A stretch of DNA of 64,000 bases from Candidatus Gastranaerophilales bacterium (GTDB taxonomy: Bacteria > Cyanobacteriota > Vampirovibrionia > Gastranaerophilales > Gastranaerophilaceae). Positions 1 through 7,686 of the stretch are shown here, piece by piece. Both the position numbers and the translations under genes were made by a program. The stretch spans positions 186,001 to 250,000 of the forward strand of contig CALUPW010000001.1 in the NCBI GenBank assembly GCA_944322785.1, given 5' to 3'. Numbering within the stretch: the stretch's first letter is position 1; the number at the start of each line of letters is the position of its first letter. Below the pieces are notes generated by a model. The model had not been told where the DNA came from. It made no database searches and was given only the letters and a program-made list of their open reading frames with translations.

Positions 1-45
1 AAACCGTTTTTGAAACATTAAGTCTTAATATGGTTCTGTAAATTC

Positions 46-74
46 TTGTGCAATTGTGAAAAACTTGTTATAAT
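46..74 (+). promoter_or_regulatory. sigma70-type promoter upstream of the poly-G reading frame
   Basis: A TTGTGC -35 box (46-51) and a perfect TATAAT -10 box (69-74) are separated by 17 bases. A strong Shine-Dalgarno (AGGAG, 101-105) and an ATG at 116 follow. This is a complete expression signal, although the reading frame behind it stops after 16 codons in the sequence as given. Confidence 0.6.
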
Positions 75-115
75 AAAAACGTAAAAATATTAAAATACAA
101 AGGAGCTTGAAAAGC

Positions 116-166
116 ATGGAAACTATTGATATGACTGGATTACAGGGGGGGGGGGGCAACCCGTAA
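116..166 (+). other. 16-codon frame running into a 12-G tract (possible contingency locus)
   Basis: The ATG at 116 has an AGGAG 10 bases upstream and reads METIDMTGLQ, then four glycines from an uninterrupted run of 12 G (145-156), then a stop at 164-166. One G fewer (or two more) would join this start in frame to an open frame that ends at 707, giving about 196 codons without any stop. The downstream frame is largely repeat-like sequence and I do not recognise a protein in it, so the gain of a real product is uncertain. The tract may instead be a sequencing or assembly artefact. I report it as a short frame, not as a confirmed gene. Confidence 0.3.
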
Positions 167-370
167 AACTGGCTCCTGCTGCGATTTAACCTTATGTCAT
201 TCTGAGGATAAGGACAATTCAAGTCCAAAGATTGAAGAATTTTATAAAAAAATGAAACGTCATTCCGGACTGGCTGCAAAATCCGTTGAGACAGAGTCGA
301 AACGAGATTTTATGCCCCTACCTTGTGACTCAGAATCTAATAATGAGCAATTCACACTTTTGTCCCCGAC

Positions 371-400
371 GGTCATTCTGAACTTGATTCAGAATCTATC
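371..400. repeat. palindromic repeat copy 1 (TCATTCTGAAC type)
   Basis: ATTCTGAA (375-382), a 5-base loop CTTGA and TTCAGAAT (388-395) form a perfect 8-bp hairpin. Nearly the same 26 bases recur at 595-620, and the first 13 bases (TGTCATTCTGAGG) recur at 195-207. Confidence 0.65.
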
Positions 401-593
401 AATTTTGATAAAAAATATTTGGCACTTTTGGTGGCAAAAGTGCCTCAAAACCATCCGCCACGCTACGTTCACTAATAATCTGCACGGCTCAACCCGAAAG
501 CCGGCAAACTCGCTAACGCTCAGACAAAGCCGGCTTCTGCCCTATGTTTCGCCAGCAATTATTGTTCACTCCGCTATTGCGGCAAAATCATTA

Positions 594-662
594 TGTCATT
601 CAGAACTTGTTTCAGAATCTCTTAATACATCAACAGATTCCGGCTCGGAGGCCGGAATGACG
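594..662. repeat. compound REP/MITE-like element
   Basis: The element starts with a second copy of the 371-400 repeat (one mismatch in the stem). It ends with a perfect hairpin ATTCCGGC (637-644), loop TCGGAG, GCCGGAAT (651-658). Its outer ends GTCATTC and GAATGAC are inverted repeats of each other, so the whole unit can fold as one structure. There is no coding content of its own. Confidence 0.6.
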
Positions 663-764
663 GGTACAGAGTCAAATATCATTCACCGCAAAGTCCGGAG
701 TGACTAAGGAAACCGGATGCCACGCACTCCGTCCCGTCACTCTGACGGAAGTCAGAGTCTATTA

Positions 765-1505
765 ATGCCGGTTAATTTAATTTTGCACCTATTGCGGCAA
801 AAGTGTCAAAAAGCCGCCTTCACCATGGCAGAAGTTTTAATAACCCTCGGTATAATCGGGATAGTCGCCGCCATGACTTTGCCGTCGTTAATCCAAAAAC
901 ATCAAAAGAAAGTCCTCGTAACCAAACTTAAAAAAACATATTCAATTTTTAGTCAGGCATTAATCCAATCACAGCTTGTCAACGGCGAATTCAGCACATG
1001 GCCTGTTCGTGAAAATATAGTTCCGATAGAGTATTTTAACAGATATTACAAACCGTATTTTAACGGCTCACAATTTTGCATAAGCGCTGCAGCCTGCGGT
1101 TATAAAGCAGTAGGGGCAGGCTCAGACGCAAATAAGCCATGGAAAAATTTGAAGGGCAACACCATCGGGTGGTATCTGCTTTCAGGTTCTTCAAGAGTAT
1201 GTTTTTTATTAAATGACGGGTCTTTTGTTTTTCTGCCCAGAAATAGTAACGATTAAAACGGAGAACTTATTTATGTATCAACTATTTATATTGATATTAA
1301 CGGTCCGCTTTCCCCTAATGTTTTAGGTAAAGATGTTTTTCTATTTAAAATAGATAATAAAAAAGGTTTTATACCCTATTGTTATGACAGAACGCAGGAG
1401 CAAATAAACAACGGCTGCACCAAAAACAGTTCGGGGAATAACAACTGCTGTACGGCAAAGATAATGATGGACGGCTGGGAAATCAAAGACGATTATCCGT
1501 GGTAA
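765..1505 (+). pseudogene. type IV prepilin / pseudopilin, interrupted by one in-frame stop
   Basis: The N-terminus reads KAAFTMAEVLITLGIIGIVAAM, the class III/IV prepilin cleavage region and hydrophobic helix with Glu at +5, followed by a globular part. The frame stops at TAA 1254-1256, after about 163 codons from the ATG at 765. The same frame then continues without another stop to 1503-1505 and encodes the expected pilin tail: a DINGPxSPNVLGKDVF-type segment, paired cysteines and an ending of WEIKDDYPW. A single nonsense change therefore splits an otherwise intact gene of about 246 codons. The start is uncertain: 765 (MPVNLILHLL) and 717 are both in frame and neither has a ribosome binding site. 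Repeat elements lie immediately upstream. If expressed, the product would be a secreted pilus or secretion-system subunit processed by a prepilin peptidase. Confidence 0.75.
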
Positions 1506-1600
1506 AACGTGAAATTTGTATGACGTAAGTTATAATAAATATATGGTGGGTGCTCAGCAAAGCCCCGTTACAGCCTTAAATGAATAACAATATAATTTGT

Positions 1601-1633
1601 AAAAAGAGTCCTAATGCATTTCGGACTCTTTTT
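1601..1633. terminator. bidirectional intrinsic terminator
   Basis: AAAAAGAGTCC (1601-1611) pairs with GGACTCTTTTT (1623-1633) around an 11-base loop, giving a T run on both strands. It sits between the convergent prepilin pseudogene and helicase gene. Confidence 0.85.
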
Positions 1634-1652
1634 ATTAAATTGTCATGGGTTT

Positions 1653-4600
1653 TCAGCCATTTAAATCTCTCAAAACCCTGTCAAGGCATGCGATTGAGGA
1701 GTACTGCCATTCACGGAAAGTTATACGGTTTACTTTGAACCCGCAGCGTTCTAAGATTGCCTGTTTTTTCATTGAAGGCATTGCGGTTGAGAATTTATCT
1801 TCCATACCGTCAACTTCAATAACGATTTTATCGTCAACAAGAAGGTCTGCGCTCAAACCTGCAATTTCTGCACCAGCTTGAACTTTATGACCCCGTTCCC
1901 GTATTTGTGCGGCAATTTCCTGTTCAAGTTCGTTTTTGTAGGTGTTTTCGGCAATGTCGCCCGAGAGCATTGCCTGACGCATATTTTGATAATGTTTCAA
2001 AAAGTTTATGTAATTTCTGAAGTGGCCTTCCGGAAGTTCTGTCGGGTCTTTTGATATGAAATTGATTACTTTGTTTCTGGCACGTGTGACAGCGACGTTA
2101 AAGAGGTTTGGCTTTTGAAGGAAGATAAGGCTTTGCGGAAAACTGTTGTTTGCAATTGCCCAGCTTATCAGCATAATATCTCTTTCGTCACCCTGAAACG
2201 TGTGCGCTGTACCGATTTCAATCTGGTGTTTTTTTATCATGTGATCTGACAGAACTTTTGATAAAGAAACCTTCAACTGTTCGACCTGCGCACGGAATGG
2301 AGAAATAATTCCGATAGAAACAGGATTGTCAGGGTTTTTGCGCTCGTCCTCGATGACGATTTCGTGAACACGTTTTACAACCGCCTCGATTTCCGGAAGG
2401 TTTCGGGTTGCGTCTGCATCGACCTTGCCGTCTTTGACTTCCTCAAGTTCCAGTACAAGGTCATCGGATTTGTCTTTTCTCATAACTCTTATTCTGTCGT
2501 TGTAGAATTCGTGGTTTGAGAAGTTGATAACCGGCGGAAGGCTTCTGAAATGTTCGTCAAGCATAACCGAATTAATCGAATAATAGTCGGCAAGATCGAA
2601 CATGGAATTTGTCCTGAAACGCCAGATTAACTGATATTTGTCCGGAATTCCGTACTGGCTTAAGAAAGACTGTTCTTTAGCTTTTTCAAGGAATGAAAGG
2701 TGCGGAAGCTGTTTGTCGTCGCCAACGATTACCGCACGTTTTGCACGGAAAAGTATCGGGAAACAGCTTGCGATGTCGCACTGGGAAGCTTCGTCAATAA
2801 TTGCGACATCAAACATTCCTGGTTTCAGCGGAAGCGAGTCTGATACTGCGTAAGTCGTTACACACCAGCAGGGAAAGGCTTCAAGAAGCGGTTTAAAATC
2901 TTCTTCTTCAAGAATGTTTGTCTGCTGGCGTTTGCGATTTGAGATGAGTGATTTTGCGTGGATTTTCAGCCTGCGGCATTTGTTTTCGTCACGCAAAAGT
3001 GCTTTCAAAGCTTCACGGCGTTTGTTTTTCAGAATATTCACCGCAAGTTTGGGCTGTTTCTTTTTCATCTGGCGGATTTGTTCTGACATTATATGAAGGT
3101 TGCCGAGAGTCTGGATTTGTTCTTCAACTCCGTTCATATCCGCAATTTTGGCGGCCATTTGAAGTTCTTCCGCAAGTTTTGAAAGGTTTTGCGGTGTTGC
3201 GTCAAAATCTTTAACTTCAAGAATTTTTTTCAGCTGCGACAGCGTTGTAAAGTTGGTGAATTTGCTGAAAATCCCTGATTTTTGGATGTTTTCACGGAGT
3301 GTTTTAATTGTATTTCTGATTGTTTCGACTTCGTTCTTTTTGAGATTTTTTCTGATAAAAAACGGCGCCGGATGAAGCGGGCGTTCTTCTTCAACGTCAA
3401 CGGATTTGTCGTGCCAGAGTTTTTCAAGTTTTATAATCTGTTCGCACTTGTTTTCCGTGTCACGGAGGATATTGAGATGGTTTTTCATATCGTCCGTATC
3501 TGCAAATAAAGCATCTTCAAAATCGTTGTCAAGAGATGAGTGTTCCGCAATCAGGGCGTTAAGTTCGTTGCTTAATGACCGCTGGTAAGTGAGCCTTCCG
3601 GCACGGAGCGCCATGTGACTTGCGCCGAGAGCATTAAGTCTTTCCGCCACAACATCGACCGCCTTGTCCATTCTGGAGGCGACAAGAACTGTTTTACCGT
3701 TTGCGACAAGGTGTGCGACAAGGTTTACTATTGTCTGGGATTTTCCTGTCCCCGGAGGTCCCTGAACAGCTACGAATTTTGTGTTGTCTATGTTTTTGAT
3801 TACCTGCTGCTGGGTGTCTGAAAGCGACAAAGGGGTTATCGGATAAAATTCTTTTATTGCATTAATATCTTTTATTGGAACGGATTTTTCCTTGCTCTGT
3901 GCAAATTCTTCGTTAATTATACTTAATGCCGTTTCTCTGTAAATTCCGCTCGGCTGTTCGGCAATTCTGGTCAATTCGTGCAAAACTCCCGCTGTCATCG
4001 AGGGGCGTTTTGTCAAAATGATGGCGCTTTGATATGTAACAGAAATTTTTTCCAGCTTAACACGTTCTTTTTGCTGCTGTTCTTCGTGTTCAATTACATC
4101 TTCTATATTTTCACCGTCGATTTTTTCTTTGTAAAAATCTTTTTCCTCGGTTTTTGTAATGTTGTCCTCTGTTTCATAGTCCGATTTGTTGCAGGAGATT
4201 TCAACGTCAGGAACAAGAGATTTTAATGTGGTTAAAAATATATTGAGTTTTTCCTCGGTTATCGGAAGTTCAGGCACAACGTCAAGAAGCCCTTCAAGCA
4301 TAATATCGGTTTCATCTTCGTCGTCGGATTTTTTCATCAAAGCCGCAAGAGCACCGGTATTCAGTGAAAGAACTTCATCAAGCGGAAGACAGTTGATGTT
4401 TACGCCGTTTCTTTCAAGTTTGCACGGCATATAAAGAAGCGGGGTCAAAAATTCATTCTGGCGCTTTGATTTGTTGCTTTTTCCGACAAGAAAAAGATAT
4501 CCGTAAATCAGATATTTGTCTTTTGAGCCGAGTTCACTCTGAAGCATAAGTTCCGTGAGTTTGCTGTCCTTGCCGTCAAGGGAAATGTAATCTTTATTCT

Positions 4601-4781
4601 GTGTAAAAAGTTCTTCTTCCCCTTTCAGAAAAATCCATTTGTTGTCTTTGTCGCCTTTCAGGTTTCGGAAAGTTGAACTTTTAACTTCTTCTCTCACGCA
4701 GTCGTGAAGATACTGGCTTAATTTTTTTATAAAACTGTTATTAAATGCCGAATTTAGTGCTTTTGTTGCTTCCTGTAACAT
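1653..4781 (-). CDS. DNA2/NAM7-type SF1 helicase with C-terminal PD-(D/E)XK-like nuclease domain
   Basis: A protein of about 1042 residues with superfamily 1 helicase motifs in order: Walker A GPPGTGKSQT (about residue 340), Walker B DEASQCD (about 660), the GDDKQLPHL motif, AHTFQGDERD (motif V) and VAVTRARNK (motif VI). The last 90 residues include SADLLVDDKIVIEVDG, which resembles the DUF559/Vsr-like nuclease core with an E-x-D pair. The family unwinds DNA or RNA; the added nuclease suggests a repair or defence role (inference). I place the start at 4781 because AGGAG lies 10 bases before that ATG; an upstream in-frame ATG at 4805 has no such site. The N-terminal 330 residues are not recognised. 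It stands alone, divergent from the tRNA nucleotidyltransferase. Confidence 0.85.
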   Translation of the reverse strand: MLQEATKALNSAFNNSFIKKLSQYLHDCVREEVKSSTFRNLKGDKDNKWIFLKGEEELFTQNKDYISLDGKDSKLTELMLQSELGSKDKYLIYGYLFLVGKSNKSKRQNEFLTPLLYMPCKLERNGVNINCLPLDEVLSLNTGALAALMKKSDDEDETDIMLEGLLDVVPELPITEEKLNIFLTTLKSLVPDVEISCNKSDYETEDNITKTEEKDFYKEKIDGENIEDVIEHEEQQQKERVKLEKISVTYQSAIILTKRPSMTAGVLHELTRIAEQPSGIYRETALSIINEEFAQSKEKSVPIKDINAIKEFYPITPLSLSDTQQQVIKNIDNTKFVAVQGPPGTGKSQTIVNLVAHLVANGKTVLVASRMDKAVDVVAERLNALGASHMALRAGRLTYQRSLSNELNALIAEHSSLDNDFEDALFADTDDMKNHLNILRDTENKCEQIIKLEKLWHDKSVDVEEERPLHPAPFFIRKNLKKNEVETIRNTIKTLRENIQKSGIFSKFTNFTTLSQLKKILEVKDFDATPQNLSKLAEELQMAAKIADMNGVEEQIQTLGNLHIMSEQIRQMKKKQPKLAVNILKNKRREALKALLRDENKCRRLKIHAKSLISNRKRQQTNILEEEDFKPLLEAFPCWCVTTYAVSDSLPLKPGMFDVAIIDEASQCDIASCFPILFRAKRAVIVGDDKQLPHLSFLEKAKEQSFLSQYGIPDKYQLIWRFRTNSMFDLADYYSINSVMLDEHFRSLPPVINFSNHEFYNDRIRVMRKDKSDDLVLELEEVKDGKVDADATRNLPEIEAVVKRVHEIVIEDERKNPDNPVSIGIISPFRAQVEQLKVSLSKVLSDHMIKKHQIEIGTAHTFQGDERDIMLISWAIANNSFPQSLIFLQKPNLFNVAVTRARNKVINFISKDPTELPEGHFRNYINFLKHYQNMRQAMLSGDIAENTYKNELEQEIAAQIRERGHKVQAGAEIAGLSADLLVDDKIVIEVDGMEDKFSTAMPSMKKQAILERCGFKVNRITFREWQYSSIACLDRVLRDLNG

Positions 4782-4878
4782 TGTTTTTACTCCTGTCTGC
4801 CCCATTTCGTTTGTTTATTAATCCGCATGCGGGGTTAAAATCTTCCATTTTTTCTTATTTTACGATAAAATCAGTGAT

Positions 4879-6048
4879 ATGGACATCATCAGTTTAAACG
4901 ATACTTCAAATCTCTACCTTGTCGGCGGTGTTGTGCGTGATGAACTTCTCGGGATTAAATCCCTTGATGTCGATATGGTTTACGAAGGAAATGCGATTGA
5001 GGATTGTGCGGATTTAGGCGAACTCATACAGGTAAATCCTGATTTTGGTACAATCCGCTTGAAATTAAACTCTCATCGGAATTCCAGCCATTTTTGGGGT
5101 GAAAACGGCGAAATTCTGCCATCTCCCACAGTGAGAGGGGTTACTGTTGTTGACATAGCCTCAACCCGCACAGAAAATTACCCGCACAAAGGGCATTTGC
5201 CGGTTGTTGATAAAATCGGAGTTCCTTTAAAAGAAGATGTTATGCGCCGTGATTTTACGATAAATTCTCTCTACAAATCCGTTAAGAATGGCGAAATTCT
5301 TGACTTTACGGGCGGGCTTGAGGATTTGAAAAACAAGAAAATCCGTATCCTTCACGACAAAAGTTTCATTGACGATCCGACAAGAATAATCCGTGCGCTC
5401 AAATTTTCTCATCGTTTCGGGTTTGAATTGGAAGCTGAAACCCGAAAATTGCGTGATGAATATTTGAAAAATATAAATTATGACATGTGTTATAAGCGTG
5501 TAAAAAAAGAACTCATTGAAACCCTCGGGCTGAACAGTGACAAACTTTTTGCAGAATTTATAAAAAACGGGATTTACAAACTCGTGACAGAAACAGATGT
5601 TGAATTGCCTGATGTGCCGGTTGAACCTTTGATAAAAAAATATGCGCCAAAATCCGAAAATATATGGCTGATTTACGCAGGTGTCCTGCGTGAGTTATCA
5701 CGTCTTGAACTTACACGGAAAGAACAGAAAATCTTTGACGATTTCAAAGAACTGGAAGCGTTAGAATTAAAAAATAATTTTGAAATTTACAGGGCTTTTG
5801 AGGGAAAAGAAATTGAAAGCGTGATACTTTATGCGGTTTTGAAAGACGAAAAAACCGCTCTGCATTATCTGGATGATTTAAAGAAAATAAAAATTCAGAC
5901 AACAGGCAAAGATTTAGAAGCGGCGGGGTTTACCCCCTCGCCAAAGTACAGGGAAATTTTTGATTTTCTCCTGCAAAAAAAATTGGAAAATCCTCTGATG
6001 ACTTTAGAAGAAGAAATTAATTCGGTTAAAAAAGAGTTTTGTACATAA
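4879..6048 (+). CDS. tRNA nucleotidyltransferase / poly(A) polymerase family protein
   Basis: This is a class II nucleotidyltransferase of 389 residues. The head domain starts LVGGVVRDELLG (residues 14-25), with the metal-binding pair D30/D32 in SLDVDMV. A block near residue 122 reads RRDFTINSL, and DDPTRIIRALKFSHRFGF matches the RNA-binding neck. Members add CCA (or CC or A) to tRNA 3' ends, or poly(A). The tmRNA gene nearby lacks an encoded CCA, so a CCA-adding activity is needed, but from sequence alone I cannot separate CCA-adding from A-adding or poly(A) activity. There is no Shine-Dalgarno; a TAAAAT -10 box ends 7 bases before the ATG. Confidence 0.85.
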   Translation: MDIISLNDTSNLYLVGGVVRDELLGIKSLDVDMVYEGNAIEDCADLGELIQVNPDFGTIRLKLNSHRNSSHFWGENGEILPSPTVRGVTVVDIASTRTENYPHKGHLPVVDKIGVPLKEDVMRRDFTINSLYKSVKNGEILDFTGGLEDLKNKKIRILHDKSFIDDPTRIIRALKFSHRFGFELEAETRKLRDEYLKNINYDMCYKRVKKELIETLGLNSDKLFAEFIKNGIYKLVTETDVELPDVPVEPLIKKYAPKSENIWLIYAGVLRELSRLELTRKEQKIFDDFKELEALELKNNFEIYRAFEGKEIESVILYAVLKDEKTALHYLDDLKKIKIQTTGKDLEAAGFTPSPKYREIFDFLLQKKLENPLMTLEEEINSVKKEFCT

Positions 6049-6063
6049 AAAGATAACAGTATT

Positions 6064-6272
6064 TTAATATAATTTATTTATCATTTTAATTGTTGCATCA
6101 AATATATTTTCTGCAGTTTGATTTTTATCAATTGTAACCGTTTTATATAATTTTGTATCGGGCGACCAAATGTCTGCTGCTCTGTAAAATACAGTAATTA
6201 CCGGAATGTTTAGCGCATTCCCAAGATGCATGGTGCCGGTATCTGCGCTGATTAATAGTAATGATTTTTTGT
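6064..6272 (-). pseudogene. C-terminal stump of a glycosyltransferase family 9 (heptosyltransferase-like) gene
   Basis: Reading the minus strand upstream from the stop at 6064-6066 gives a coherent tail of about 65 residues containing SLLLISADTGTMHLGNAL, then PVITVFYRAADIWSP and a final amphipathic helix. This matches the nucleotide-sugar binding end of GT9 enzymes (D-T-G-x-M-H-L). No start codon or N-terminal domain exists upstream: the frame is cut within a few codons by a stop, and the opposite strand begins the XRE gene there. I read it as the remnant left by a deletion or insertion whose junction is near 6270. Confidence 0.7.
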
Positions 6273-6587
6273 GAAAAAGAGTATATAGCCAGAATAATTA
6301 AGCAGGCACGAAAGCAAAAAGGACTAAAACAGGCTCAGTTAGCAGAAAAAGTAGGTATTAGCGAGAAGCATTTGAGTAAAATTGAAACCGGTAAAAATTA
6401 TCCTGCATTAGATAATTTTTTTAAAATTATTGAAGTGTTGGATCTATCATTTAAAGATTTCGGACTTGAAGCGACAGAGGAATTACCTGTACAGAAGTTA
6501 AAATTACAAAGAATCATAAATACATCATCAGAAGAGCAAATTAATGCATATTTAGATATTATAGAATGTATGCAAAAATATATTTAA
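6261..6587 (+). CDS. XRE-family helix-turn-helix regulator
   Basis: A protein of 108 residues. Residues 8-65 form a classic Cro/CI helix-turn-helix (ARKQKGLKQAQLAEKVGIS, then EKHLSKIETGKNYPALDNF). The C-terminal 40 residues are charged and unassigned. The first four residues (MIFC) come from sequence that belongs to the antisense of the GT9 remnant, while the family-like N-terminus begins at EKEYIARIIKQ. The original start codon thus appears to have been lost and replaced at a fusion junction. No Shine-Dalgarno is visible. It is probably a DNA-binding repressor, possibly left over from a mobile element beside the tmRNA hotspot; its target is unknown. Confidence 0.8.
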   Translation: MIFCEKEYIARIIKQARKQKGLKQAQLAEKVGISEKHLSKIETGKNYPALDNFFKIIEVLDLSFKDFGLEATEELPVQKLKLQRIINTSSEEQINAYLDIIECMQKYI

Positions 6588-6600
6588 TATAAATATACTC

Positions 6601-6628
6601 TTGAAAAAATAAAAAATGCGGTTATAAT
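6601..6628 (+). promoter_or_regulatory. promoter of tmRNA
   Basis: TTGAAA (6601-6606) and a perfect TATAAT (6623-6628) with a 16-base spacer. The transcript would start near 6635, leaving a 5' leader of about 59 bases to be removed before the mature tmRNA 5' end at 6694. Confidence 0.7.
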
Positions 6629-6693
6629 GATAGAACGGGCTGCAAGCTGCAATACGCAAACCTGCGGTCATGTACATTAAAAATTGAATATAT

Positions 6694-7090
6694 GGGGACG
6701 TTTTGGATTTGACAGGATGTTTCGGTTGGAACAGGCTGCGGGTCCGTGCGCTGTTCACGGTTATCAACGAGCAAAACAAATTAAATGCTAACAACGTAGT
6801 TGAAGCAGACTTCAGCAGAGCTTATGCAAAAGCTGCCTAGTTTGCGATTATAGCTCCTTGTAACGCCCAGCTTGCCGGTGTTATGAGGCCATCATGCAAG
6901 ACGCAGTGCAGTGATTGGCGGTAACTGCATCAAGACTTCCGTCAGGGGTTTAGAGTTTCCCTAAAATAAAACCAGAGGCTGATTTATAAGGTTTTGATTT
7001 TCCCCCGAATCGGCCAAAAAATGAAAATCTACACTCGTAGACGTCGGTTACAATCCATTTTGGACGCGGGTTCGACTCCCGCCGTCTCCA
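6694..7090 (+). ncRNA. ssrA: transfer-messenger RNA (tmRNA)
   Basis: The 5' end GGGGACG pairs with CGTCTCC at the 3' end (7083-7089) to form the 7-bp tRNA-like acceptor, followed by discriminator A7090. The T-arm GCGGGTTCGACTCCCGC is intact. The CCA end is not encoded and must be added. The tag reading frame runs from GCT 6787 to the TAG at 6838-6840 and encodes ANNVVEADFSRAYAKAA, a 17-residue degradation tag with the usual Ala-Ala end. The molecule (397 nt, one piece, not permuted) rescues stalled ribosomes together with SmpB, which is not in this window. Its 3' end is repeated at 9196-9211. Confidence 0.97.
7075..7090 (+). repeat. att-like direct repeat, copy 1 (3' end of tmRNA)
   Basis: The 16 bases ACTCCCGCCGTCTCCA, covering the T-stem 3' side and acceptor of tmRNA, are repeated exactly at 9196-9211. 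tmRNA 3' ends are well-known integration sites for phages and islands. Confidence 0.6.
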
Positions 7091-7098
7091 GATTATGA

Positions 7099-7126
7099 CA
7101 AAAAAGCCTTAATAAAGGGCTTTTTT
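7099..7126 (+). terminator. terminator of tmRNA
   Basis: A-rich left arm with GCCTT (7106-7110), loop AATA, and AAGGGC followed by six T (7121-7126), starting nine bases after the tmRNA 3' end. Confidence 0.75.
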
Positions 7127-7686
7127 ATTATGTGTGCGCAGGTGAATATGAGAAACCCGCACAAGGCGGAGCCTTGTCATCGGGTTCGAACGGGAGCGAG
7201 CTGAGGGCGAAGGTGTTCTTTTACAGAGTGCTTTGCGTATGACAGATGGTGCGATTATTTCGGGCAATCGGCTTTTGTAGCGGGTTTTAGGGGTAGGAAA
7301 TAATCAAACCATGTGTACCATAAATACTCTTTTTACTCTTTTTCTGGTCGGGGCAGACGGTGTGATTTGTTCGGGCAAAAGGATTTTAGCTCCCTCTATA
7401 CTTGTCTTTTAGGGGCTTTGTGGCTTAGTGCAAATGATTTGATTATTTTGGGCAAAGTGAGGCTTTTGAGGTTTTTGAAATTTTCATCATCTTTCTATTT
7501 CAATGGATACGAAACAGAACAGTAGGTTTTGGTAATCTTTGATTACCGAAACAAAAAAGACGCAATAAATTGGAATTTACCACTCACTACCTGCTATAAA
7601 TAATTTGATGAGTTTTGATGTGGTAAATCATAGATTTACCACATCCTACTTGCTAATTAATGATCAAGAGAAATATTTACAGCCTT
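7127..7686. other. gene-free stretch with hairpins and degenerate repeats
   Basis: No convincing gene. It contains a two-part hairpin at 7154-7186 (AACCCG outer stem, ACAAGGC/GCCTTGT inner stem). Two diverged direct repeats lie near 7243 and 7353 (cores ATTTCGGGCAATCGGCTTTT and TGTTCGGGCAAAAGGATTTT). A hairpin GGTAATC-TTT-GATTACC lies near 7530, and a 12-bp palindrome at 7617-7645. A 70-codon frame at 7313-7525 has no start context or recognisable content. The base composition of 7140-7210 is clearly richer in G+C than its surroundings. Confidence 0.55.
7575..7655. repeat. hairpin plus direct repeats downstream of the metalloprotease gene
   Basis: GATGTGGTAAAT (7617-7628) and ATTTACCACATC (7634-7645) form a perfect 12-bp stem with a 5-base loop. 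The right arm begins a 22-base motif (ATTTACCACATCCTACTTGC...) that is repeated with four changes at about 7575-7596. A similar GGTAATC/GATTACC hairpin lies at about 7531-7549. It could act as a transcription end for the minus-strand gene, but no T run follows. Confidence 0.5.

Larger units (their letters stand above)
167..764. other. non-coding repeat-rich stretch with REP/MITE-like palindromes
   Basis: No convincing gene is visible. A frame of 151 codons (252-707) is open on the plus strand, but it translates the palindromic repeats described separately (peptide runs such as NLIQN and HSELVSES), which is the usual appearance of intergenic repeats. The stretch also holds a perfect hairpin at 739-758 (ACTCTGAC, 4-base loop, GTCAGAGT). 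It lies directly upstream of a broken prepilin gene that lacks its own ribosome binding site, so repeat insertion may have displaced that gene's original 5' end. Confidence 0.6.

Noticed and set aside
252-707. 151-codon plus-strand frame
   Set aside because: It translates palindromic repeats (peptide runs NLIQN and HSELVSES) and has no ribosome binding site; it has meaning only as the possible extension of the poly-G frame.
1545-1590. 14-codon frame with TATAAT upstream (MVGAQQSPVTALNE)
   Set aside because: Too short, no ribosome site, and placed directly before a terminator; no basis for calling a gene.
7180-7200. GGGTTCGAAC, looking like a tRNA T-arm
   Set aside because: The flanking bases do not form a T-stem or a cloverleaf; the sequence is better explained by the two-part hairpin at 7154-7186.
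7313-7525. 70-codon plus-strand frame downstream of tmRNA
   Set aside because: It runs through diverged direct repeats and has neither a ribosome site nor recognisable content.
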